This document shows positions 40,866 through 50,636 of a stretch of 64,000 nt of DNA, in pieces (position 1 is the stretch's first letter; the number at the start of each line of letters is the position of its first letter). The notes under the pieces were generated by a model. That model worked only from the letters and a program-made list of their open reading frames with translations, ran no database searches and was not told the origin of the DNA. The stretch covers positions 1,364,001-1,428,000 of the forward strand of contig NZ_JALLPL010000001.1 in the NCBI RefSeq assembly GCF_023276355.1, given 5' to 3'. A program made the translations under genes and the position numbers. Source of the stretch: Haloplanus sp. XH21. Lineage in GTDB: Archaea > Halobacteriota > Halobacteria > Halobacteriales > Haloferacaceae.

Positions 40866-42526
40866 GCCTCGAAGAATCACCGCCAGACACGGTCGAATCG
40901 GAACCGACGACGGCCGAGGAGATCGCGGACCTGCTCGGGGACGCCGTCCTCGACCGCGACGACCACCTCAACGCCCCCGGGTTCGTGATCCGGCCAGACG
41001 AGGTGCAGGACGTCCTCTTCCGTCTCCGCGACGAGGCCGGCTACGACCACCTCTCCTGTGTGACGGCACAGGAGTACGAGGACCGCTACGAGTCTATCTA
41101 TCACCTCAAGAAGTACGACGATCCGACCGACGAGGTGAGCGTCGTCGTGCCGACGCCGACGGACGACCCCGTGAGCCAGTCGGCCGAACCGGTCTACCGC
41201 ACCGCCGACTGGCACGAACGCGAGGCCTACGACCTGGTCGGTATCGAGTACGACGACCACCCCGACCTGCGTCGCATCCTCCTCCCCGAGACGTGGCAGG
41301 GCCACCCGCTCGGCCGGGATTACGACCAGGACCGCCCGCAGATCGTCCCCCTGCGCGAACACGCCAACCCCCTCGAAGAGGACCACAAGAACGACGACGG
41401 GGATACGATGTTTCTCAACATCGGGCCGCACCACCCGGCGACCCACGGCGTCCTTCACCTGAAGACGGTCCTCGACGGCGAGCAGGTCGTCGATGTCGAG
41501 TCCGACATCGGCTACCTCCACCGCTGTGAGGAGCAGATCTGTCAGCAGGGCACCTACCGCTACCAGATCATGCCCTACCCGGACCGCTGGGACTACATCT
41601 CGGCGGGCCTGCTGAACGAGTGGGCGTACGCCCGCGTCGCGGAGGACCTCGCGGACATCGAGGTGCCGGAGTACGCACAGGTCATCCGGACCATGGGCGC
41701 CGAACTCTGCCGGATCGCGGCGCACATGCTCGCGGTCGGGACGTTCGCGCTCGACGTCTACGGCGACTTCACCGCCATCTTCATGTACTCGGTCCGGGAC
41801 CGCGAGAAGGCCCAGAAGATCCTCGAGGAACTCACGGGCCAGCGGCTCATGTTCAACTACTTCCGCCTCGGGGGCGTGGTCTGGGATCTGCCCGAACCCC
41901 GCGAGGACTTCTTCGAACTCGTCCGGGACTTCCTCGACGACCTGCCAGAGGCGTTGGAGGAGTACCACGACATGATCTCGGCGAACGAGATCCTGCAGGT
42001 GCGGACCGTCGACACCGGCGTCCTCCCGCCGGAAGTCGCGAAGAGTTACGGCGCGACCGGTCCCGTCGCCCGCGGATCGGGCGTCGACTACGACCTGCGG
42101 CGCGACGACCCCTACGGCTACTACGACGAACTCGACTGGGATGTCGTGACCGAGGACGGCTGTGACAACTACTCGCGGCTGCTCGTCCGCCTCCGCGAGG
42201 TGGAGGAGTCCGCGAAGATCATCGAACAGTGCGTCGACCTGCTGGAGGACTGGCCGGAAGACGAGCGAACCATCCAGTCGAACGTGCCCCGGACGATCCG
42301 CCCCGACGACGACACGGAGATCTACCGCGCGGTCGAGGGCGCGAAGGGCGAACTCGGCATCTACGTCCGCTCGGACGGCACGGAGAAGCCGGCCCGGTTC
42401 AAGATCCGCAGCCCTTGCTTCTCCAACCTCCAGACGCTTCCCGAGATGTCGAACGGTGAGTACATCCCGGACCTCATCGCCGCGCTCGGGAGCCTCGATA
42501 TCGTGCTCGGCGAGGTGGATCGCTGA
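40862..42526 (+). CDS. nuoCD: Fused Complex I subunits C and D
   Basis: 554 residues. Residues 1 to about 165 are NuoC (30-kDa type: YHLKKYDDPTDEVSVVVPTP, WHEREAYDLVGIEYDDHPDLRRILLPETWQGHPLGRDYD); 180-554 are NuoD (49-kDa): NIGPHHPATHGVLHLKTVLDGEQVVDVESDIGYLHR, and the quinone-cavity end SPCFSNLQTLPEM. The fusion resembles that of E. coli. The His of PHHPATHG and the C-terminal Pro/Cys region near the quinone head group are conserved. Hydrogenase Ni ligands are absent, as expected. Confidence 0.96.
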   Translation: MSLEESPPDTVESEPTTAEEIADLLGDAVLDRDDHLNAPGFVIRPDEVQDVLFRLRDEAGYDHLSCVTAQEYEDRYESIYHLKKYDDPTDEVSVVVPTPTDDPVSQSAEPVYRTADWHEREAYDLVGIEYDDHPDLRRILLPETWQGHPLGRDYDQDRPQIVPLREHANPLEEDHKNDDGDTMFLNIGPHHPATHGVLHLKTVLDGEQVVDVESDIGYLHRCEEQICQQGTYRYQIMPYPDRWDYISAGLLNEWAYARVAEDLADIEVPEYAQVIRTMGAELCRIAAHMLAVGTFALDVYGDFTAIFMYSVRDREKAQKILEELTGQRLMFNYFRLGGVVWDLPEPREDFFELVRDFLDDLPEALEEYHDMISANEILQVRTVDTGVLPPEVAKSYGATGPVARGSGVDYDLRRDDPYGYYDELDWDVVTEDGCDNYSRLLVRLREVEESAKIIEQCVDLLEDWPEDERTIQSNVPRTIRPDDDTEIYRAVEGAKGELGIYVRSDGTEKPARFKIRSPCFSNLQTLPEMSNGEYIPDLIAALGSLDIVLGEVDR

Positions 42527-43632
42527 TGGATCCGGTGGCGCTCCAGTCGGGGACGACGACGGCGACGGCGAACGCCTCCGCCGCGGGAGCCACGCAGACC
42601 CTCCCGGAGACGATCGCCGGACTGCTGGGCGTTAGCGGGACGCTCGGCGCCGTCGTCGGTGGCCTGATCGGCGCCTTCATCATCGCCAACATCATGCTCG
42701 GCATGACGGCGGTGGCCGGGCCGTGGGCCAAGCGGAAAATCACGGCAGCCTTCACCGACCGCATTGCGGTCAACCGCATCGGGCCGTTCGGGCTACTCGT
42801 CATCGTGGCCGACGCGGTGCGACTGCTCTCGAAGGAACTCATCGTTCCCGACGGCGTCGACCGCCCGGCGTGGGACATCGCTCCGATCATCCTGCCCTTC
42901 TCGGCGCTGCTCGGGTTCGCGGTCATCCCACTCGGGAGCGGCCTGCAACTGGCCGATCCCGAGACCGGCCTCGTCTTCGCGTTCGCGGCGGCCTCCATCG
43001 CGTCGATCAGCCTCGTGATGGCCGGCTACGCCTCGAACAACAAGTACTCGCTGCTGGGGTCGCTGCGCTCGATCGCTCAGAACCTCGCGTACGAGATTCC
43101 GCTCGTCGTGACGGCGGCGTCCGTGGTCATCCTGGCCGGGTCGCTGCAGATGAGCGAAATCGTCGCCGCCCAGACGGAGACGCTGGTGACGATCGGCGGC
43201 GTGGCCATTCCGCAGTGGTACGCGCTGGTCAACCCGTTCGGGTTCGTCCTCTTCGTCGCGGCGAACCTGGCCGAAATCGGCCGGAACCCGTTCGACATCC
43301 CGGAAGCCCCGACCGAGATTGTCGCGGGCTACCAGACGGAGTACTCGAGCGTCTACTTCGTCCTGTTTTATCTGGGCGAGTTCATCCACATCTTCCTGGG
43401 CGGCGCGCTGATCGCCGTCCTGTTCCTCGGCGGCGCGTCGGGGCCGGTCCTGCCGGGCTTCGTCTGGATGGTCATCAAGATGTGGGCGTTCTTCCTGTTC
43501 ACGCAGTGGGCCCGGTCGGCGGTCCCCCGCGTGCGTATCGACCAGTTGATCGAAATCGGCTGGAAGGGGATGCTTGTGCTCTCCTTCGCGAACCTGGTGC
43601 TCACGGCAGTCCTCGTGGGAGTGATCGCATAA
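42526..43632 (+). CDS. nuoH: Complex I subunit H
   Basis: 368 residues, eight membrane helices. Conserved RIGPFGLLVIVADAVRLLSKELIVPDGVD, the NuoH quinone-site loop FGFVLFVAANLAEIGRNPFDIPEAPTEIVAGYQTEYSSVYFVLFYLGEFIHIF, and WARSAVPRVRIDQLIEIGWKGML. Contributes the quinone-binding entrance and first proton path. ATG overlaps the nuoCD stop by one base (TGATG). Confidence 0.96.
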   Translation: MDPVALQSGTTTATANASAAGATQTLPETIAGLLGVSGTLGAVVGGLIGAFIIANIMLGMTAVAGPWAKRKITAAFTDRIAVNRIGPFGLLVIVADAVRLLSKELIVPDGVDRPAWDIAPIILPFSALLGFAVIPLGSGLQLADPETGLVFAFAAASIASISLVMAGYASNNKYSLLGSLRSIAQNLAYEIPLVVTAASVVILAGSLQMSEIVAAQTETLVTIGGVAIPQWYALVNPFGFVLFVAANLAEIGRNPFDIPEAPTEIVAGYQTEYSSVYFVLFYLGEFIHIFLGGALIAVLFLGGASGPVLPGFVWMVIKMWAFFLFTQWARSAVPRVRIDQLIEIGWKGMLVLSFANLVLTAVLVGVIA

Positions 43633-44093
43633 TGATTGGAATCCTCAAAGGCATGGCGACGACGATGAAACACGCGCTGGACGGCAAGACGTTCACCGTC
43701 GAGTATCCGGACGTGGCGCCCGAAGTCAGTCCGCGGTTCCGCGGCGTCCACAAGTTCAGCCAGGAGCGGTGTATCTGGTGTCGACAGTGTGAGAACGTCT
43801 GTCCGAACGATACGATTCAGATCGTGCAGGACGACCAGCGCAACGGCGAACAGTACAACCTCCACATCGGACAGTGCATCTACTGCCGACTCTGCGAGGA
43901 GGTGTGTCCGGTGGACGCCATCCTGCTGACCCAGAACTTCGAGTTCACCGCCGACACGAAAGACGACTTCGTCTACAACAAAGAGCAGTTGAAGAACGTC
44001 CCCTGGTACAAGGGGATCGACCCGCTCGAATCCCGCAACCCCGACCGGAGCGCCTGGATCGGCGAGGGTGACGGCGAAATCGACTACCAGTAA
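43632..44093 (+). CDS. nuoI: Complex I subunit I (two [4Fe-4S] ferredoxin)
   Basis: 153 residues. Two cluster motifs CIWCRQCENVCP and CIYCRLCEEVCP (N6a, N6b). The start ATG overlaps the nuoH TAA (TAATG). As there is no NuoEFG, this ferredoxin-type subunit may be the electron entry point, possibly receiving electrons from ferredoxin. A 77-base gap follows before nuoJ, the only real gap in the operon, with a short AT-containing stretch that might be an internal promoter. Confidence 0.97.
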   Translation: MIGILKGMATTMKHALDGKTFTVEYPDVAPEVSPRFRGVHKFSQERCIWCRQCENVCPNDTIQIVQDDQRNGEQYNLHIGQCIYCRLCEEVCPVDAILLTQNFEFTADTKDDFVYNKEQLKNVPWYKGIDPLESRNPDRSAWIGEGDGEIDYQ

Positions 44094-44170
44094 CGCCCGA
44101 GATGGCGCGCCGTGTCGGCGCTGCACCGTCTCGAAACGTTCAAAGGAATACCTGAAGCAAACTCAAAGCA

Positions 44171-44443
44171 ATGGTGTATGAAACGATCGCGTTCGTGCTG
44201 TTTGCCCTGGTGACCCTGGGGTGCAGCCTGGGCGTCGTCCTCGTCAGGGACGTGTGGCACTCCGCACTCCTGCTGGGAGGCGCCCTGTTGAGCGTCGCGG
44301 TACATTACGTGATGCTGCAGGCGGAGTTTCTCGCCGCCATGCAGATCCTCGTCTACGTGGGCGGGGTGCTGATTCTCATCACGTTCGCCGTGATGCTCAC
44401 GAAACCGACCGCAGAATCGACATCGGAGGTGAGTGAGGCATGA
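44171..44443 (+). CDS. nuoJ1: Complex I subunit J, N-terminal half
   Basis: 90 residues: ETIAFVLFALVTLGCSLGVVLVRDVWHSALLLGGALLSVAVHYVMLQAEFLAAMQILVYVGGVLILITFAVML. This is the first half of NuoJ, ending soon after the conserved YVGGVLILITFAVML helix (with the pi-bulge region). The second half is a separate gene overlapping by four bases, so NuoJ is split in this organism. Confidence 0.93.
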   Translation: MVYETIAFVLFALVTLGCSLGVVLVRDVWHSALLLGGALLSVAVHYVMLQAEFLAAMQILVYVGGVLILITFAVMLTKPTAESTSEVSEA

Positions 44444-44805
44444 CGACGAAACCGGAGCTGCGGCTCGGCTCGCATCTCCTGCCCGGACTCGCAGCCGTCG
44501 CGCTGTTCGTCGTCATCGCTACCACCATCCTCCGCGCCTCGTTCGGCGACCCACAGGGGTTCGCGCCGGACGCCGGGATCACCGCCAGCATCGGCTACGC
44601 GATGTTCAACCTCGACATGGGATCGGTCCCCAGCGAGGGCTTTCTCGTCGCGTTCGAGATCATCGACATAACCCTCGTGGCCGCGCTCGTGGCCGCCGTA
44701 ATGCTCGCACGCCGTGAGCGAGAGGGCGACGTGGTCGCTCTGCTGTCCGACGGAGGCCGACGGATTCGGACCCGACTGACCGACGACGAGGGAGGTGACC
44801 GCTGA
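44440..44805 (+). CDS. nuoJ2: Complex I subunit J, C-terminal half
   Basis: 121 residues with two membrane segments ([20 protein letters not shown] and [27 protein letters not shown]). Supplies the last helices of NuoJ; the pattern [34 protein letters not shown] corresponds to the end of single-gene NuoJ. Starts inside the nuoJ1 stop (ATGA) and overlaps nuoK by one base. Confidence 0.88.
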   Translation: MTTKPELRLGSHLLPGLAAVALFVVIATTILRASFGDPQGFAPDAGITASIGYAMFNLDMGSVPSEGFLVAFEIIDITLVAALVAAVMLARREREGDVVALLSDGGRRIRTRLTDDEGGDR

Positions 44806-45107
44806 TGGTGCCCGTTCAGTGGTATCTCCTGCTGGCGACGGCCGTGTTCTGCATCGGCCTCTTCGGCATCCTGACTCGTCGGAACGCGCTGCTGTTCCTG
44901 ATGTCGGTCGAACTCATGCTGAACGCGGCCAACATCAACCTCGTCGCCTTCTCGGCGTACTGGGGCAACGTCACGGGACAGACGTTCAGTCTGTTCACGA
45001 TGGCGCTCGCCGCCGCCGAGGTGGCGGTCGGTATCGGCATCATCCTCGTCCTGTACCGCAACTTCGGCGACGTGGACGTGACCATCGCACGGGAGATGAG
45101 GTGGTAA
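44805..45107 (+). CDS. nuoK: Complex I subunit K
   Basis: 100 residues, three helices: [45 protein letters not shown] and [22 protein letters not shown]. Conserved Glu residues in SVELMLNA and LAAAEVAVG belong to the membrane proton-transfer axis. Standard length. Confidence 0.96.
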   Translation: MVPVQWYLLLATAVFCIGLFGILTRRNALLFLMSVELMLNAANINLVAFSAYWGNVTGQTFSLFTMALAAAEVAVGIGIILVLYRNFGDVDVTIAREMRW

Positions 45108-45108
45108 G

Positions 45109-47130
45109 ATGGCCGGTGCATTCGACTACGCGCCCGTCATCGTCCTGCTGCCCTTCCTCTCCTTCCTCGTGTCGCTCGCGGGCGGGGAGTATCTCCCCAA
45201 GGGCGGTGCCTTCGGCGGCATCGCCGCCACCGCGGGGTCGCTGGTGCTGTCGGCGTGGGTCTTCCTGACCGTCAGCGCCGGCAACGCCTACAACGAGACG
45301 CTGTACACGTGGGTCGCGGGCGTCGGCGAGGAGACGACTCGTCTCACCTTCGGCCTCCTGCTCGACCCGCTGGCCGCGATGATGCTGCTCATCGTCTCGC
45401 TGGTCGCGCTGCTGGTCCACGTCTTCAGCCTCGGCTACATGAACGACGAGGGCGAAACCGGTCTGCCGCGCTACTACGCCGGCCTCGGCCTCTTCACCGC
45501 CTCCATGCTCGGGTTCGTCGTCGCCGACAACCTGCTCATGGCGTTCATGTTCTTCGAACTCGTCGGCCTCTGTTCCTATCTCCTCATCGGCTTCTGGTTC
45601 CGCCAGGACGGCCCGCCGAGCGCCGCGAAGAAGGCGTTCCTGGTCACCCGCTTCGGTGACTACTTCTTCCTCGTCGGCGTCGTCGCCGTCTTCGCCACCT
45701 TCGGCACCGCGAAGTTCGCGGGCGAGGGATCCTTCCCCGTGCTCGCCGAGGAGGCGCTGTCGGGCGCCGCCGAGGTGACCACCTTCGGCTTCGCGCCGGA
45801 AACGTGGTTCACCATCGTCGGCCTCCTGATCCTGGGCGGCGTCATCGGGAAGTCCGCGCAGTTCCCGCTGCACACCTGGCTGCCCGACGCGATGGAGGGT
45901 CCGACGCCCGTCTCCGCGCTCATCCACGCCGCGACGATGGTGGCGGCCGGCGTCTACCTCGTCGCCCGGATGTACGGCTTCTACGCGCTCTCGCCGACGG
46001 CGCTCGGCATCATCGCGCTGGTGGGCGGCTTCACCGCTCTCTTCGCCGCGACGATGGGCGTCGTGAAACGCGAGATCAAGCAGGTGCTCGCCTACTCCAC
46101 CATCTCGCAGTACGGCTACATGATGCTCGGCTTGGGCGCCGGCGGCTACGTCGCCGCGACCTTCCACCTGCTGACCCACGCCTTCTTCAAGGCGCTGCTC
46201 TTCCTCGGCGCGGGTGCGGTCATCATCGCCATGCACCACGACGAGGACATGTGGAACATGGGCGGGCTGAAAGACCGGATGCCCGTCACCTACTACACGT
46301 TCCTCTCGGGGTCGCTCGCGCTCGCGGGCATCGTCCCCTTCGCGGGCTTCTGGTCGAAAGACGAGGTGCTCTACGAGGCGCTCATCCACGGTCTCGGCGG
46401 GTCGCCGCTCCTGCTCGCGGGCTACGCGATGGGACTCGTGGCCGTCTTCTTCACCGGCTTCTACACCTTCCGGATGGTGTTCCTGACGTTCCACGGCGAG
46501 CCACGGACCGAGACGGCTCGTGACCCACACGGCGTGGGCTGGAACGTCAAGGCGCCGCTGGTGGTGCTCGGCATCCTCGCGGCGACCATCGGCTTCGTCA
46601 ACATGGTGCCGCTCCACGACCTGGTCGGCTTCCCGCCCGAGTATCTGCACGACTGGCTCGCCCACGGCGAGCTCTCGGCGCTCACGAGCGAGCATTACGG
46701 CGAACTGCTCCACGACTACGCGCATTACACGAGCGCCGACGTGGCGTCCTACGTCGCTGGCGCGGTGTCGCTCGCGCTCGCGCTCGCGGGCGTGCTCACG
46801 GCACACGTCCTCTACAACGTCTCCGACCCCGAGGAGCACACGGCGAAACTCGGGGCGGTCAAGACGCTGTGGTACAACAACTACTACCAGGACGAGTATC
46901 AGGTCTGGCTCGCGGAGTCGGTCGTCCTGCCCCTGGCGCGACTGGCCGATAAGTTCGACCAGGGCGTCATCGACGGCGTCGTCAACGGCGTCTCCAGCGT
47001 CAGCCTGTTCCTGGGGAGTCGCGTCCGGCGCATCCAGACCGGCGTCGTGACCAACTACGCGGTGCTCTTGACGCTCGGACTGACGGCGTTGCTCGTCGTC
47101 TTCGGCGTCCTCGGAGGGTGGTTCGCATGA
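45109..47130 (+). CDS. nuoL: Complex I subunit L (Mrp-type antiporter subunit)
   Basis: 673 residues with about 16 membrane segments, including a long C-terminal extension and lateral helix. Proton-channel motifs: MAFMFFELVGLCSYLLIGFWF (key Glu), GKSAQFPLHTWLPDAMEGPTPVSALIHAATMVAAGVYL (Lys and His residues), KQVLAYSTISQYGYMMLGLGAGGYVAATFHLLTHAFFKALLFLGAG. One base after nuoK. Its stop overlaps the nuoM start (ATGA). Confidence 0.96.
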   Translation: MAGAFDYAPVIVLLPFLSFLVSLAGGEYLPKGGAFGGIAATAGSLVLSAWVFLTVSAGNAYNETLYTWVAGVGEETTRLTFGLLLDPLAAMMLLIVSLVALLVHVFSLGYMNDEGETGLPRYYAGLGLFTASMLGFVVADNLLMAFMFFELVGLCSYLLIGFWFRQDGPPSAAKKAFLVTRFGDYFFLVGVVAVFATFGTAKFAGEGSFPVLAEEALSGAAEVTTFGFAPETWFTIVGLLILGGVIGKSAQFPLHTWLPDAMEGPTPVSALIHAATMVAAGVYLVARMYGFYALSPTALGIIALVGGFTALFAATMGVVKREIKQVLAYSTISQYGYMMLGLGAGGYVAATFHLLTHAFFKALLFLGAGAVIIAMHHDEDMWNMGGLKDRMPVTYYTFLSGSLALAGIVPFAGFWSKDEVLYEALIHGLGGSPLLLAGYAMGLVAVFFTGFYTFRMVFLTFHGEPRTETARDPHGVGWNVKAPLVVLGILAATIGFVNMVPLHDLVGFPPEYLHDWLAHGELSALTSEHYGELLHDYAHYTSADVASYVAGAVSLALALAGVLTAHVLYNVSDPEEHTAKLGAVKTLWYNNYYQDEYQVWLAESVVLPLARLADKFDQGVIDGVVNGVSSVSLFLGSRVRRIQTGVVTNYAVLLTLGLTALLVVFGVLGGWFA

Positions 47131-48659
47131 TTATTGAAGGATTGATCGCTGTCACGTTCGCCGCCTCGATGGCCGTCCTGCTCGCCCCCGATCGGGTGGC
47201 GGGTCGGCTGGCGGCGGCGCTGAGTCTGCTCCCCGTCGTCGGGAGCCTCTACATGTGGAGTCGATACGACGCGACCGGCAACGCCCTCACGGGCGGCGAT
47301 ATCGCGTTCGAAACGATGACGCCGTGGCTGGAACTCGGCGGCTACACGCTCAACTGGCACGTCGGCGTCGACGGCATCGCGCTGCCGCTGGTCGTGCTGA
47401 CGGCGCTGCTCTCGACGCTCGCCATCGTCAGCGCGTGGGCCTCCATCGACGAGCGCCAGTCCCAGTTCTACGGCCTGATGCTGTTCATGGAGGCGAACCT
47501 CCTTGGCGTCTTTACCGCGCTCGACTTCTTCGTCTGGTTCGTCTTCTGGGAGGCCGTCCTCCTGCCGATGTACTTCCTCATCGGCGTCTGGGGCGGCCCG
47601 CGCCGGAAGTACGCCGCCATCAAGTTCTTCGTCTACACCAACATCGCCTCGCTGGCGATGTTCATCGGCTTCATCGCCCTGGTGTTCGGCCTCGGTGATT
47701 CGGTGTCGTCGCTGGACATGCCCGCCATCGCGCAGGCGCTTCGCGGCGGCGAACTCGGTGGCTTGCACGGTATCTCCGCAGATACGCTCCGGAGCGTCGC
47801 CTTCGTGGCGATGTTCCTCGGCTTCGCGGTGAAGGTGCCCATCGTCCCGTTCCACACCTGGCTGCCGGACGCCCACGTCGAGGCGCCGTCGCCGGTGTCG
47901 GTGATGCTCGCGGGCGTCCTCCTGAAGATGGGGACCTACGCCCTGTTACGGTTCAACTTCACGATGATGCCGGAGACGGCGACGCAGTTCGCGGTGCCCA
48001 TCGCGCTCATCGCCGTGATCAGCGTCATCTACGGCGCGATGCTCGCGCTGGCCCAACAGGACCTCAAGCGTATCGTCGCCTACTCCTCCGTCTCCTCGAT
48101 GGGCTACGTCATCCTGGGACTCATCGCCTACACGACCTACGGAGTCGGCGGGGCGACGTTCCAGATGATCGCCCACGGCCTCATCTCCGGGCTGATGTTC
48201 ATGTCGGTCGGCGTCATCTACAACGCCACCCACACCCGGATGGTCGGCGACATGTCCGGCATGGCCGACCGAATGCCGGTCACCACCGGCATCCTCGTCG
48301 CGGGCGCGTTCGGCTACATGGGCCTGCCCCTGATGGCCGGCTTCGCCGGCGAGTTCTTCATCTTCAAGGGAGCCTTCGCGTCGACGGTTCACGCGGCCAT
48401 GCCCCTGTTCACTGCGGTGGCGATGTTCGGCATCGTCATCGTCGCGGGCTACCTGCTCCTCGCGATGCAGCGCACCCTCTTCGGCGCGTTCCGGCTGGAG
48501 ACCGACTACGAAGTCGGGCCGGCCGGACTCACGGAGACGGTGCCGCTCGCGGTGTTGCTCGTGACCATCATCGTCCTGGGTGTCGCCCCAGACCTCTTCT
48601 TCGGGATGATCCAGGACGCGGTGAATCCACTGCTCGACTTCGGAGGTGACTTCTCGTGA
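47127..48659 (+). CDS. nuoM: Complex I subunit M (Mrp-type antiporter subunit)
   Basis: 510 residues, about 14 membrane segments. The pattern FFVWFVFWEAVLLPMYFLIGVWGG (Glu), KVPIVPFHTWLPDAHVEAPSPVSVMLAGVLLKMGTYALLRF and RIVAYSSVSSMGYVILGLIAY is typical. The ATG at 47127 overlaps the nuoL stop and gives MIIEGLIAVTFAASMAVLLAP; the alternative GTG three codons upstream is less likely. Confidence 0.96.
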   Translation: MIIEGLIAVTFAASMAVLLAPDRVAGRLAAALSLLPVVGSLYMWSRYDATGNALTGGDIAFETMTPWLELGGYTLNWHVGVDGIALPLVVLTALLSTLAIVSAWASIDERQSQFYGLMLFMEANLLGVFTALDFFVWFVFWEAVLLPMYFLIGVWGGPRRKYAAIKFFVYTNIASLAMFIGFIALVFGLGDSVSSLDMPAIAQALRGGELGGLHGISADTLRSVAFVAMFLGFAVKVPIVPFHTWLPDAHVEAPSPVSVMLAGVLLKMGTYALLRFNFTMMPETATQFAVPIALIAVISVIYGAMLALAQQDLKRIVAYSSVSSMGYVILGLIAYTTYGVGGATFQMIAHGLISGLMFMSVGVIYNATHTRMVGDMSGMADRMPVTTGILVAGAFGYMGLPLMAGFAGEFFIFKGAFASTVHAAMPLFTAVAMFGIVIVAGYLLLAMQRTLFGAFRLETDYEVGPAGLTETVPLAVLLVTIIVLGVAPDLFFGMIQDAVNPLLDFGGDFS

Positions 48660-50161
48660 CGCCACTACAGTTCCAACTCCCGACCTGGGCGGCCGTCGCG
48701 CCGACGCTCCTGCTCGGCCTGACGGCGCTTGCCCTGTTGCTCGTCGACAGCATCGACCCCGACTCCACTCGGCCGGCGGCGCTCGCCGGCGTCTCGGTCG
48801 TCGGGTCCGTCGCGACGCTCGCCGTCGCCGGCTGGTTCCTGCTCGCGGGCACGGGCCAGGAGGGCGGCGCCATCGAACTCTACGGCGGCTCGCTCGTTGT
48901 CGACGGACTGAGCCTGTTTTTCACCGTCATCTTCGCGAGCGTCGCCGCCATGGTGTCGCTCGCGAGTTACGACTACCTGCGTGACCGAACCTACCAGGCC
49001 GAGTTCTACTCGCTGGTGATGCTCGCGGCCACCGGGATGAGCCTCATGGCCTCCGCCGGGTCGCTGGCGACGGTGTTCGTCAGCCTCGAACTCGCCTCTC
49101 TGCCGTCGTACGCGCTCGTGGCCTTCCTCAAGAAGAACCGTGGGAGCGTCGAGGCGGGGCTGAAATACTTCCTCGTCGGCGCCGTCTCCTCGGCGGTGTT
49201 CGCGTTCGGCATCTCGCTCGTGTACGCCGCGACGGGGTCGCTCCTGCTCGCGGACGTGGCGAGCGCCATCGGTGACGCCGGCAGCCTCGTCGGCATCGCC
49301 GGCGTCGGCGTCGTGATGATCGCCGGCGGCTTCGCGTTCAAGACGGCCTCCGTCCCCTTCCACTTCTGGGCGCCGGAGGCCTACGAAGGCGCGCCCGCGC
49401 CGATCAGCGCCTTCCTCTCGTCGGCGTCGAAGGCCGCCGGCTTCGCCGTCGCCTTCCGCGTGTTCGCGGTGGCCTTCCCCATCGACACGGTCGTGCCCAT
49501 GGGCATCGACTGGCCGCTGCTCTTTGCCGTCCTCGCCGTCGTCACGATGACGCTCGGCAACTTCGCGGCGGCGACCCAGGAGAACGTCAAGCGGATGCTG
49601 GCGTACTCCTCGGTCGGCCACGCTGGCTACGCGCTCATCGGCCTCGCGGCGCTCTCGGGCGGCGGCCCGAACGGCAACGTGATGGGCGCGAGCATGGCCC
49701 ACCTCATGGTCTACGGCTTCATGAACACCGGCGCGTTCCTGTTCATCGCGATGGTCGAACGCTGGGACATCGGCCGCACCTTCGAGGACTACAACGGCCT
49801 CGCGACGCGGGCGCCCGTCGCCTGCCTGGCGATGACCGTCTTCATGTTCTCGCTGGCCGGCCTGCCGCCGTTCGGTGGCTTCCTCTCGAAGTACGCTCTC
49901 TTCTACTCGGCCATCGAGGGCGGCTTCTGGTGGCTCGCCGCTATCGGCGCCATCAACAGCGCGCTGTCGCTCTTCTACTACTCCAGAGTGGTGAAGGCGA
50001 TGTGGATCGAGGAGTCGGCTGACGGGTTCGATCTCGGCCCGACGCCGCTCGGCCTCTACGCCGCGGTGCTGGTCGCGGCCGTCGGCACCCTCGTTCTCCT
50101 GCCGGCGTTCGGCCCCGTCGTCGAAACGGCCCAGAGCGCCGCAGCCGCGCTGTTCGCCTGA
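48656..50161 (+). CDS. nuoN: Complex I subunit N (Mrp-type antiporter subunit)
   Basis: 501 residues from a GTG overlapping the nuoM stop (GTGA). Motifs: ATVFVSLELASLPSYALVAFLKKN (Glu), AFKTASVPFHFWAPEAYEGAPAPISAFLSSASKAAGFAVAF (Lys/His), KRMLAYSSVGHAGYALIGLAAL. Last gene of the operon. No nuoE, nuoF, nuoG or hydrogenase gene follows: the next gene is an unrelated minus-strand gene. Confidence 0.96.
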   Translation: MTPLQFQLPTWAAVAPTLLLGLTALALLLVDSIDPDSTRPAALAGVSVVGSVATLAVAGWFLLAGTGQEGGAIELYGGSLVVDGLSLFFTVIFASVAAMVSLASYDYLRDRTYQAEFYSLVMLAATGMSLMASAGSLATVFVSLELASLPSYALVAFLKKNRGSVEAGLKYFLVGAVSSAVFAFGISLVYAATGSLLLADVASAIGDAGSLVGIAGVGVVMIAGGFAFKTASVPFHFWAPEAYEGAPAPISAFLSSASKAAGFAVAFRVFAVAFPIDTVVPMGIDWPLLFAVLAVVTMTLGNFAAATQENVKRMLAYSSVGHAGYALIGLAALSGGGPNGNVMGASMAHLMVYGFMNTGAFLFIAMVERWDIGRTFEDYNGLATRAPVACLAMTVFMFSLAGLPPFGGFLSKYALFYSAIEGGFWWLAAIGAINSALSLFYYSRVVKAMWIEESADGFDLGPTPLGLYAAVLVAAVGTLVLLPAFGPVVETAQSAAAALFA

Positions 50162-50173
50162 CGCGCCCGTCTT

Positions 50174-50551
50174 TTATTTCAGCGTCGACCGGATCGCGCG
50201 CGTCACTTCCTTCGACCGCCGAACCGTGATGCCGTCGGTCGTGACGAACACCCCGTGATCCCCGTCGATGACGCGCATCACGAACCCGTTTTCGAAGACG
50301 CGGAGCGTGTACTGGTACTCACCGAGTTCGCTCTCGCTGTAGGCGAGTTGCGTGCGAAATCCCGCAGCCTCGTGTTCGACCGACGCTGCGAGGTCGGCGT
50401 CGGCTTCCAGATCCGACCGGAGATACACCTGTTCGTGGGCGCCCGGCGTGAAGTAGGTGATACTCCGCAGACTGTCCCCGAGCGTCGTCCGGCAGGCGCT
50501 CACCAGTTGCTCTTCGAACGACGGCTCGAGGAGGTCACGGTGCTCGTTCAT
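50174..50551 (-). CDS. Conserved haloarchaeal hypothetical protein
   Basis: 125 residues: LEPSFEEQLVSACRTTLGDSLRSITYFTPGAHEQVYLRSDLEADADLAASVEHEAAGFRTQLAYSESELGEYQYTLRVFENGFVMRVIDGDHGVFVTTDGITVRRSKEVTRAIRSTL. The ending resembles the sensor parts of halophile regulators and a DUF7522-type family as I remember it (unverified), but no HTH follows. Divergent from the RCK-DHH gene. Function unknown. Confidence 0.75.
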   Translation of the reverse strand: MNEHRDLLEPSFEEQLVSACRTTLGDSLRSITYFTPGAHEQVYLRSDLEADADLAASVEHEAAGFRTQLAYSESELGEYQYTLRVFENGFVMRVIDGDHGVFVTTDGITVRRSKEVTRAIRSTLK

Positions 50552-50636
50552 GGTGCGTGGTATCATGCACCATACCGAGTTAACTCCATCGACGGCGTGA
50601 CGGTAGGGTTTTCCGCCGCGAGATGCAGCGTCGGAT

